Part shown: piece by piece, positions 1 through 4,980 of the stretch
How positions within the stretch are numbered: position 1 is the stretch's first letter
How the letters are laid out: every line of letters begins with the position of its first letter
From: Gammaproteobacteria bacterium
GTDB lineage: Bacteria; Pseudomonadota; Gammaproteobacteria; Arenicellales; JAOTYS01
Assembly (NCBI GenBank): GCA_029861795.1
Contig: JAOTYS010000286.1
Coordinates: 1 to 6,137 of the forward strand
Length of the DNA stretch: 6,137 nt
Direction of reading: 5' to 3'
Translations under genes and position numbers: made by a program
The notes under the pieces: generated by a model
Databases searched by the model: none
Told to the model about the DNA's origin: nothing
Seen by the model: only the letters and a program-made list of their open reading frames with translations

Positions 1-284
1 TCAAACAGCCGTTTAGCGGTGTCGAGATCTCCATCGCGCCGTAGCGCGAGCGCCCGATTCGATATACTGGTCGCAAGCCGCAGATCATTGGGTGCAAAAT
101 ATTGCTCAGCAACTTCTAGCGCCCCTACCCACATCTCCGCGGCCTCTTGCGTGTCGCCAGCTTGGTTGCATTGCGCTGCGCTCTCTTGAATCTGCTCCCA
201 GATTAGCTCGGCGTTACTCCATCCTGACCGTTCTAGGACCTCAAGAGAGCTTGCCTCAAGCTCCGAGATAGGCGCGTCTGACAT
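1..284 (-). CDS. TPR-repeat protein, N-terminal part (cut by window edge)
   Basis: The frame is open from ATG at 284 to the left edge, giving 94 residues without a stop. Residues about 24-60 form an amphipathic helical pair. The stretch that follows (EQYFAPNDLRLATSISNRA, then LALRRDGDLDTAKRLF) closely resembles TPR units of the kinesin-light-chain type, which often read FGPDDPRLATSLNNLA followed by a second helix ending in A..LF. No signal peptide is visible, so it is probably cytoplasmic. TPR domains bind proteins; the specific role is unknown. The start lies inside the end of livF (29-nt overlap), so it is probably translated with that gene. An in-frame ATG at 296 is an alternative start, and neither start has a good Shine-Dalgarno site. 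The family call rests on the visible repeat; the remainder of the protein is outside the window. Confidence 0.72.
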   Translation of the reverse strand, partial: MSDAPISELEASSLEVLERSGWSNAELIWEQIQESAAQCNQAGDTQEAAEMWVGALEVAEQYFAPNDLRLATSISNRALALRRDGDLDTAKRLF

Positions 285-963
285 GGTCGTTCTCATGAAG
301 ATCGGTAGCCTTACCCTCCAGGGCGACCGTACCAGTCTCCAGTACATAAGCGTATTCGGCAAGACGCAGCGCCAACTCTGCATTCTGTTCCACCAACACC
401 ACTGGCACACCGCGTTTGTTGATATCAGTAATAATCCCTGCGATTTCCTGAACCAGGATAGGCGACAGACCCATGGAGGGTTCATCCAACAACAACAGCT
501 TTGGATTGCTCATCAGGGCGCGGCCAATAGCCAACATTTGTTGCTCGCCGCCAGAAAGGGTTCTAGCCCACTGGGCCTGGCGCTCTTGCAGTCTAGGAAA
601 GTGTTCAAACACGATCTCCAAGTCCTTCTCGATTCCATCTTTGTCTGATCTTAGAAACGCGCCGGTGCGCAGATTCTCCAACACGGTTAAGTCCGGGAAA
701 ACACGCCGCCCTTCCGGGACATGGGCAATCCCTAGTTGCACAATTTTCTCTGGGGGCATGTGATCTATACGCTTACCGTCGAACCAAATCTCACCGCTGG
801 AGGGTTTCTCCAAACCAGAAATCGTCCGCAATGTTGTGCTCTTTCCTGCACCGTTAGCACCGATGATAGTGACAACCGAATCCGCGGCCACATCCATGCT
901 AACCCCCTTAAGCGCTGCAACCTTCTTATAGTGTACGGTGGCGTTGTCGATCCTAAGCAACAT
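256..963 (-). CDS. livF: Branched-chain amino acid-type ABC transporter ATPase LivF
   Basis: This is a 235-aa cytoplasmic ATPase that pairs with LivG to drive a periplasmic-binding-protein-dependent importer of the branched-chain amino acid/amide/urea class. Walker A is GANGAGKST (residues 35-43), the LivF-typical VPEGRRVF stands at 82-89, the signature LSGGEQQ at 136-142, and Walker B LLLLDEP at 156-162. VEQN at 191-194 replaces the usual switch histidine with Gln, as is normal in LivF. The C-terminal end AYLGA is also typical. ATG at 963 was chosen because it overlaps the livG stop by 11 nt and has AGGTG nine bases upstream; GTG at 975 would add four residues and cannot be excluded. Substrate cannot be read from the ATPase: leucine-type amino acids, amides and urea (UrtE) are all possible. 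Confidence 0.95.
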   Translation of the reverse strand: MLLRIDNATVHYKKVAALKGVSMDVAADSVVTIIGANGAGKSTTLRTISGLEKPSSGEIWFDGKRIDHMPPEKIVQLGIAHVPEGRRVFPDLTVLENLRTGAFLRSDKDGIEKDLEIVFEHFPRLQERQAQWARTLSGGEQQMLAIGRALMSNPKLLLLDEPSMGLSPILVQEIAGIITDINKRGVPVVLVEQNAELALRLAEYAYVLETGTVALEGKATDLHENDHVRRAYLGA

Positions 964-1717
964 TGGTGGATGCACCTAAGTAAGCCTCGATCACTTCAGG
1001 ATGGTTACGGATGACTTCAGGCGTACCGGTGGTGAGCAGCTTCCCGAAATTCAAAACTGCAATCGTGTCACACAGACCCATCACCGCCTGCATGTCGTGC
1101 TCCACCAGCAGGATAGTCACGCCTCGATCCTGCACCTTGCGTACCAACCCCATCATCTGCCTGGTCTCTTCCGGATTCATGCCGGTAAATGGCTCATCCA
1201 TGAGCAGTAATTTGGGATCAGATGCCAACGCAACGGCCACTCCTAGCGCGCGCTGCAAGCCATGGGGCAGATTGTTCGTTAAATCGTGCTGCCGATTGAG
1301 CAATCCAAAAAAATCCAACGCGTCCAATGCCTTCTCCCGCGCCTGTTGCTGCCGGGCTTGGTCAGTACCCAACAACGTGCTTAGCAAACCCGATCGACTT
1401 CGAAGGTGACAACCGATCAGCACATTTTCCAGCACTGAGAATTCCTGGAACAAGGTTGTGGACTGAAACGTCCTTACCAGCCCAAGCTCCGCGATCGTGC
1501 TAGTACGCAGTCCAGAAATATCCTTACCGCGATATATCACACGTCCGGAAGTGGGGGCATAAAACCCACTGATGACATTAAAAGTGGTGGTCTTACCCGC
1601 CCCATTTGGCCCGATTAGACCACAAACCTCACCCTCCTCCACCTCTAACGACAAGTCGCTGACAGCGGTCAAACCGCCAAAGGTTCGAGTCAAGTTTTGG
1701 ATTTGCAGAATGACCAC
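953..1717 (-). CDS. livG: Branched-chain amino acid-type ABC transporter ATPase LivG
   Basis: This 254-aa protein is the partner ATPase of LivF in a Liv/Urt-class importer. Walker A is GPNGAGKTT (36-44), the Q-loop Gln is residue 85 in VRTFQ, Walker B is LLLMDEP (170-176), the D-loop region reads GMNPEE, and the switch His is residue 207 in VEHDM. The ABC signature is unusual: LPHGLQRA (150-157) instead of LSxGQ or LAYGQQRR, which suggests a divergent LivG subgroup. Length is normal for LivG. The start is GTG at 1717; an in-frame TAG lies seven codons upstream and no strong Shine-Dalgarno site is visible. It starts the unit about 90 nt behind a terminator. The permease genes livH and livM, which normally precede it, are absent. 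Confidence 0.93.
   Translation of the reverse strand: MVILQIQNLTRTFGGLTAVSDLSLEVEEGEVCGLIGPNGAGKTTTFNVISGFYAPTSGRVIYRGKDISGLRTSTIAELGLVRTFQSTTLFQEFSVLENVLIGCHLRSRSGLLSTLLGTDQARQQQAREKALDALDFFGLLNRQHDLTNNLPHGLQRALGVAVALASDPKLLLMDEPFTGMNPEETRQMMGLVRKVQDRGVTILLVEHDMQAVMGLCDTIAVLNFGKLLTTGTPEVIRNHPEVIEAYLGASTNVA
964..977 (-). promoter_or_regulatory. Ribosome binding site supporting livF ATG at 963
   Basis: AGGTG on the minus strand (973-977) is followed by a nine-base spacer and ATG at 963. It lies inside the end of livG and favours this start over GTG at 975, although GAGG upstream of the GTG has similar spacing. Confidence 0.45.
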
Positions 1718-1809
1718 GATGATCGTGAACCGGGACTAGGAAGTCTAGAGCGAGTCTGGCACAAGGAGGTGTAGTATCCAGCAAGAATCGGGGATCTCGG
1801 TGACTTAGA
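1718..1809 (-). other. livG leader / intergenic region
   Basis: Only about 90 nt separate the U-tract of the preceding terminator from livG. I see no convincing sigma-70 or sigma-54 promoter here; GATACT at about 1773-1778 is a weak -10 candidate without a matching -35. The minus strand contains CACCTCCTT (1763-1771), the anti-Shine-Dalgarno sequence of 16S rRNA, preceded by GCTGGAT (1776-1782). livGF transcription may start from an unrecognised promoter here or by readthrough of the terminator. Confidence 0.4.
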
Positions 1810-1847
1810 CAAAAACAAACCCCACCGCCTTACCCATGACGGTGGGG
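1810..1847 (-). terminator. Intrinsic terminator of the amtB unit
   Basis: On the minus strand CCCCACCG (1840-1847) pairs perfectly with CGGTGGGG (1820-1827) around a 12-nt loop, and is followed directly by a T-rich run (TTTGTTTTTG, 1810-1819). It lies about 40 nt behind the stop of the 77-aa gene, so it fits the end of the amtB transcript. There is no T-tract on the other strand, so it is not bidirectional. Confidence 0.85.
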
Positions 1848-1887
1848 CATGATCACATCTAGTGCTGACGTCCTTGTCTCGCTATTA

Positions 1888-2121
1888 CTATGGGTTCTCG
1901 GGGGTTTCCGCACCTACAATCTTCTTCAGGGATTCCACTCCCCCGTACTTACTCTTCTCTTCTTCGTAAATTCTGTTCTCGTGCTTGGTCTGCCAGATGT
2001 GCCACACGATCCAGAACACTACACCAATGATAAACAGCAGAAACTCTGATCCAACAAAAGGGTAAATTGGTCCGATATCGGTAATAGTACCGGCCCAGTT
2101 TTCAAAGCTACCTGTAGACAT
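1888..2121 (-). CDS. Small single-span membrane protein downstream of amtB
   Basis: This 77-aa protein has a short N-terminal segment (1-22), one strongly hydrophobic Trp-rich segment at about 23-43 (FLLFIIGVVFWIVWHIW) and a charged tail (44-77) containing KHENRIYEEEKSK. The tail may be cytoplasmic, but the charge bias is mild and the orientation is uncertain. The start is well supported: AGGAGG lies seven bases before the ATG, and the gene begins 15 nt after the amtB stop. A terminator follows it, so amtB and this gene form a two-gene unit. I recognise no family. By position it could be an accessory or regulatory subunit of the Amt channel, taking the place where glnK often sits, but it has no resemblance to PII proteins. 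That role is inference from linkage only. Confidence 0.78.
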   Translation of the reverse strand: MSTGSFENWAGTITDIGPIYPFVGSEFLLFIIGVVFWIVWHIWQTKHENRIYEEEKSKYGGVESLKKIVGAETPENP

Positions 2122-2134
2122 ACTTAATCCTCCT
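2122..2134 (-). promoter_or_regulatory. Strong ribosome binding site of the 77-aa gene
   Basis: AGGAGG (2129-2134) with a seven-base spacer to ATG at 2121. This near-consensus site is the best support that the small gene is truly translated. Confidence 0.75.
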
Positions 2135-2136
2135 AG

Positions 2137-3513
2137 TTATCTGCCAAGTTTACCAACCTCTTGGCGCTCTGCATTGATCACGTCTTGCTCATCGGCGATG
2201 TATCGATGTATCGCGCCGACATCCAGTCCAGCCAACTCGACCTCACGTGGAATACGCAGGGCCCCTGCCGATTTCAAGATCTTGGAGATGATCCAACCCG
2301 GCAGAAAACCTAACACCCCGAACATGATGATGGCGCCGATAATCTGACCCAGCGGATTGATCGCCGCATATTCGGTATTGGGGGAGGATGGATAACCCCA
2401 CAGCATAAAGCCTGCGATCACCACTCCGAAAACGCCGGCATAACCGTGTACTGCCACCGCGCCCACCGCGTCATCGACTTTAAAGGTGCGCTCGACCCAG
2501 TAGTGCATTTTGTACATGAATATCACACCCAGACCTGCAATGATCATCGCCTGTATAGGATGATACAGATCGTTTCCCGCAGAGGCCGCGATGATCCCGG
2601 CAAGCCCCGACGAGTACGTCCAGAAGGCGTCCCCCTTGGAGATCATGTACCCCATCAACAGCCCGCCAGCGAGCGACATTAGAAAGTTGAAGGTAATGGC
2701 GCTCAGTGTCGTCGGCCCCAAGTAGATGTTAGTGGCAGAGAAAAACACTCCATCTCCTTCCTGTATGTCCCACATGGGAATGTTGCAGGCGACATAGAAG
2801 CCCCAGAACCCGGTGTAAATCATAAACAACCCAATGGTCACCAGCCAGGGATTGCGAGGATTAAGGTTGTGAGGTTTTCCATCTGGTGCAAACTTCCCGA
2901 TGCGTGGACCTAAGTTGACCAAAATACCAAGTGCGAATCCCCCGGCAATGGCATGAATAACGCCAGAGGCATAGGCATCATGATAGCCGAGTAGCTGAAC
3001 CATCCAGCCGTCAGCGTGCCAGCCCCAGGCCGCGTCGATAATCCAGAACACCGAACCGATGGCTACCGCGAGAATCCAAAACGCCGAAGATTTGATGCGT
3101 TCAATCACTGAACCTGAGACGATGGATGCCGCGGTCCAAGAAAACAACAGAAACGCCGCCCAGAACACACCGTTGATACGCGCCCAGCCGTTTTCAAGGT
3201 CGTCTGCACCACCCATGTGTGCGCCCATTACAGGGCTCCAGGCCACGGCATGCGGCGCTTCGACTAGCCCGCCGATAATCCCCGGGCCATTGGGAAATGC
3301 AAAATAGATCCACCATCCAAAGAAGAAAAAGGTGATGGTCACAAGTGGGATCAGCATGGTGTTTTTCATCAGTGTGTGCATATGGTTCTTATGCCGCGAT
3401 GCACCCACTTCATACATGCAGAACCCCACGTGAATGAGGAACATTATTACAACGGTGAGCCAGTAATAGAACTCGGTAAAGATCACTCCTAAGGCGGTTA
3501 GTTCATTGTCCAC
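2137..3513 (-). CDS. amtB: Ammonium transporter, Amt/MEP family
   Basis: This 458-aa inner-membrane protein with about 11 predicted spans conducts ammonium, and often methylammonium, as a trimer. Family hallmarks are present: the pore twin histidines H187 (GVIHAIAGG) and H356 (AVAVHGYAG), D179 eight residues before the first His as in E. coli D160, Trp 163/165 near the entry gate, and VIERIKSSAF matching the usual LAERxxF segment. The C-terminal tail keeps the GLDV motif (429-432) and is longer than usual. Divergent points are TM1 with MYEVGASRHKN (33-43), closer to the AMT1/Rh-like E-AG-RxKN form than to YGG, and GFWGFYVACNIP (235-246) where GWFGFNAGS is usual, followed by extra loop residues. 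No signal peptide is obvious, unlike E. coli AmtB. GTG at 3513 is supported by GGGGAGG six bases upstream. No glnK is adjacent; a 77-aa membrane protein follows. Confidence 0.93.
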   Translation of the reverse strand: MDNELTALGVIFTEFYYWLTVVIMFLIHVGFCMYEVGASRHKNHMHTLMKNTMLIPLVTITFFFFGWWIYFAFPNGPGIIGGLVEAPHAVAWSPVMGAHMGGADDLENGWARINGVFWAAFLLFSWTAASIVSGSVIERIKSSAFWILAVAIGSVFWIIDAAWGWHADGWMVQLLGYHDAYASGVIHAIAGGFALGILVNLGPRIGKFAPDGKPHNLNPRNPWLVTIGLFMIYTGFWGFYVACNIPMWDIQEGDGVFFSATNIYLGPTTLSAITFNFLMSLAGGLLMGYMISKGDAFWTYSSGLAGIIAASAGNDLYHPIQAMIIAGLGVIFMYKMHYWVERTFKVDDAVGAVAVHGYAGVFGVVIAGFMLWGYPSSPNTEYAAINPLGQIIGAIIMFGVLGFLPGWIISKILKSAGALRIPREVELAGLDVGAIHRYIADEQDVINAERQEVGKLGR

Positions 3514-3526
3514 AACTTACCTCCCC
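3514..3526 (-). promoter_or_regulatory. Ribosome binding site deciding the amtB GTG start
   Basis: GGGGAGG (3520-3526) is followed by a six-base spacer and GTG at 3513. This fixes a GTG start; no in-frame ATG lies near by. Confidence 0.7.
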
Positions 3527-3537
3527 GGTTTTTCCGG
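3520..3537 (-). promoter_or_regulatory. Small hairpin abutting the amtB ribosome binding site
   Basis: On the minus strand CCGG (3534-3537), AAAAA, CCGG (3525-3528) can form a four-base-pair hairpin whose 3' arm overlaps the first bases of the Shine-Dalgarno site. The core GGAGG remains free. It may tune translation slightly, or be chance; a four-base stem is weak. Confidence 0.22.
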
Positions 3538-3619
3538 TGTTGGTGAGAGTTGAGCTTCTCCTTCTTGTTGACCCCACACCTTATCCTTGTAAGCAATCTA
3601 ATTAGTGGTGTCGGGGGCC

Positions 3620-3648
3620 TTTATACTACTAAATCGATGCTATATAAA
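3620..3648 (-). promoter_or_regulatory. Candidate sigma-70 promoter for amtB
   Basis: Minus-strand TATAAA (3620-3625) serves as a -10 candidate (5 of 6 to TATAAT), with TTTATA (3643-3648) as a weak -35 (4 of 6 to TTGACA) at a spacing of exactly 17. It would leave a leader of about 100 nt before the amtB GTG. I see no sigma-54 GG/GC element, which is notable because amtB is nitrogen-controlled through sigma-54 in many proteobacteria. The whole stretch is AT-rich, so chance matches are possible. Confidence 0.35.
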
Positions 3649-3669
3649 ATGCGCTAACGCCTTACCGCC

Positions 3670-3689
3670 GGTTTATACGTCGATAACCC
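3670..3689. promoter_or_regulatory. Imperfect palindrome upstream of the amtB promoter
   Basis: GGTTTAT (3670-3676) and ATAACCC (3683-3689) form an inverted repeat with six of seven pairs around a six-base centre. The centre lies about 65-70 bases upstream of the likely amtB transcription start, a common distance for an activator site. No known operator consensus was recognised. Confidence 0.2.
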
Positions 3690-3699
3690 ACTGAAACTT

Positions 3700-3737
3700 A
3701 AACAAAAACAGGCGGCAAGCTCTTGCGAGCAATGCCG
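3700..3737 (-). terminator. Intrinsic terminator of the soxAG unit
   Basis: Minus strand: CGGCA (3733-3737) pairs with TGCCG (3713-3717), then a small TT/T internal loop, then GCTC pairs with GAGC closing a GCAA tetraloop of the stable GNRA type. CCTGTTTTTGTTT follows at about 3700-3712 as the U-tract. It stands about 16 nt after the stop of the 192-aa gene and ends the sox transcript. Confidence 0.82.
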
Positions 3738-3752
3738 ATGTTGTGAAACTAA

Positions 3753-4331
3753 TTAGCAGCTCATTACTGGTGGGTCCGCCACCGCCTCAGCCCACTGTGG
3801 CTGGAAGGCCAGGATGTCAATGGCGCCGGGAATACTGGGGTTAAACATGCTGTTATGCCAGTAGGTGGCCTGAAACAGTAGATCATCGTGTGACAATTGA
3901 CGCACCGCACAATGGATCTCATAGCGCTGGCCATGTTGCTCAAATGTGAGCCTACAACGTCCGGCCGCCAGTAGAGCGGTGGCGAGTCTGGAGTCCTGGG
4001 CAAACAGCGCTGTGATCTCGTCAGCGAATTCTTGAGAACGCTGATAATAGGCTTCGGCCAAGACCCGAAGGCCTGCAGCGTAACGTTCCGCGGGATCATG
4101 CGTGCGCCGCACAATGTGGCGAAACTGTGCGGTCACCTGCTTGGATTCGCGTTTTACGATGAGCACCGTGATCTGACCTAAGTCACCACCATCAGGCAGA
4201 GTAACCAACGGGCGCATGCCCGAGGTCGGTCGTCCGCTACTTCGTCGCACCGCATATTGGCGCAGTCTGCACTGCCAACCGAAGAAGTGCGAGCGAATGG
4301 CAGATTGAGAGGAGTCGGGTAAGTCAGCCAT
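3753..4331 (-). CDS. Conserved-looking hypothetical protein behind soxG
   Basis: This 192-aa soluble protein has no signal peptide or membrane segment, and I do not recognise a named domain. The N-terminus has SHFFGWQCRLRQ (14-25) followed by a basic, glycine-containing segment and GMRP. Residues 53-60 (QITVLIVK) look like a beta strand. A helical, Arg-rich middle contains FRHIVRRTHDPAERY (70-84), and the end is rich in aromatics (ATYWHNSMFNPSIPG, 155-169; FQPQW, 176-180). These clustered Trp/His/Phe/Pro residues suggest real conservation and perhaps a binding surface. It lies 70 nt after soxG and before the terminator, so it is co-transcribed with the sarcosine oxidase genes; a role in assembly or cofactor handling is only a guess. 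ATG at 4331 was chosen because the protein-like sequence begins there; it lacks a Shine-Dalgarno site, and GTG at 4385 would add 18 residues. Confidence 0.75.
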   Translation of the reverse strand: MADLPDSSQSAIRSHFFGWQCRLRQYAVRRSSGRPTSGMRPLVTLPDGGDLGQITVLIVKRESKQVTAQFRHIVRRTHDPAERYAAGLRVLAEAYYQRSQEFADEITALFAQDSRLATALLAAGRCRLTFEQHGQRYEIHCAVRQLSHDDLLFQATYWHNSMFNPSIPGAIDILAFQPQWAEAVADPPVMSC

Positions 4332-4395
4332 GCCGATCGTTAACAGGAAAGTCTGTTTTGGCAGACTTAATGACGGTAACAGCACCTGTCGTCAT
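4324..4395 (-). other. Possible 23-aa coupling ORF between soxG and the 192-aa gene
   Basis: ATG at 4395, six bases after the soxG TAA, opens a 23-codon frame that ends at TGA 4324-4326, immediately overlapping the ATG GCT GAC start of the next gene (ATG at 4331). Neither start has a Shine-Dalgarno site. Ribosomes finishing soxG could reinitiate here and again at the next gene. The peptide itself looks random. This may be coincidence. Confidence 0.2.
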
Positions 4396-4401
4396 TCGCG
4401 G

Positions 4402-4980
4402 TTATAGGTATTCCGCAGCAGCATCCTTAAACCACATCCACAAATATTCGGCAAAGCTTCGACGAACGACGACATCGAATGTGGGCACATCATCGACATG
4501 ACGAATCAGTACTGAGACCTTGGCGATGCCACTCTGCGCACATTGACCTTTGTTAAACACACGAGGGTGGAGGTCCAGGGTACAACCTTTTGAAATGACC
4601 TCCCGCGCACAGTCGCCGCCGATTCTTATAATTGTCTGGCCGGCACTGATGTCCGTAACTGCTGCAAACAAATCCCTTAATGCTTCACTTAGCTCCTGCA
4701 GCAGGGACTGTCTACGATCCTCAGCACAAATTATTAGCCACTCATTTGGCCCGAGCCAACATGCCTGGGCTTGTTTACTCTCGGTCACCGTATTTGGCGC
4801 CACCGGCACACTGAATCCCAAGGCAGTCTTGACCGCGGCATGGAAGGTTTCATCATCGAGATCACCGTGTAGATTCAAGTGGCCGAGAAACGGGCGTTCC
4901 GAGACCACGACCGCGCTGTCAGCAACAGTCGTCGCATTTTGAACGGCACAGGCTACCAATGGACTTTCGCGATCAGCCAC
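4402..4980 (-). CDS. soxG: Sarcosine oxidase, gamma subunit
   Basis: This is the 192-aa gamma subunit of heterotetrameric sarcosine oxidase, a cytoplasmic complex (SoxB, SoxD, SoxA, SoxG) that oxidises sarcosine to glycine and hydrogen peroxide and transfers the methyl carbon to tetrahydrofolate. Family marks are ESPL at 5-8, PFLGHLNLHGD (30-40), WLGPNEWLI (75-83), TDISAGQTIIRI (109-120), the KGCTLDLHPRVF segment (131-142), GQCAQ (145-149) and the end RRSFAEYLWMWFKDAAAEY. GTG at 4980 was chosen: it overlaps the soxA stop in an 8-nt GTGGCTGA junction, has GGAGAG seven bases upstream, and gives the normal family length. Starts farther upstream would lie inside soxA in another frame. A related possibility is the delta-type subunit of N-methylglutamate dehydrogenase, which is homologous. 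Confidence 0.9.
   Translation of the reverse strand: MADRESPLVACAVQNATTVADSAVVVSERPFLGHLNLHGDLDDETFHAAVKTALGFSVPVAPNTVTESKQAQACWLGPNEWLIICAEDRRQSLLQELSEALRDLFAAVTDISAGQTIIRIGGDCAREVISKGCTLDLHPRVFNKGQCAQSGIAKVSVLIRHVDDVPTFDVVVRRSFAEYLWMWFKDAAAEYL

Noticed and set aside
283..1409. Several plus-strand open frames across livF and livG (for example 283-648, 473-763, 736-1014, 1011-1409)
   Set aside because: They lie opposite strongly supported ATPase genes, carry no domain signal, and have translations typical of antisense shadows.
1763..1771. Perfect plus-strand Shine-Dalgarno AAGGAGGTG
   Set aside because: No start codon follows at a workable distance and a TAG comes directly after; there is no plus-strand gene here.
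1849..2049. Plus-strand 66-codon frame opposite the 77-aa gene
   Set aside because: It has no ribosome binding site and lies antisense to a gene with an excellent one.
3764..4114. Second minus-strand open frame of 116 codons inside the 192-aa gene
   Set aside because: It is fully nested in another frame and its translation is rich in Arg, Ser, Pro and Cys without any pattern.
4351..4366. Hairpin GTCTG / CAGAC with a six-base loop between soxG and the next gene
   Set aside because: The five-base stem is weak and has no U-tract, so it is not a terminator.
4332..4385. GTG start at 4385 for the 192-aa protein
   Set aside because: The 18 added residues look like translated spacer and there is no Shine-Dalgarno site; it is kept only as an alternative.
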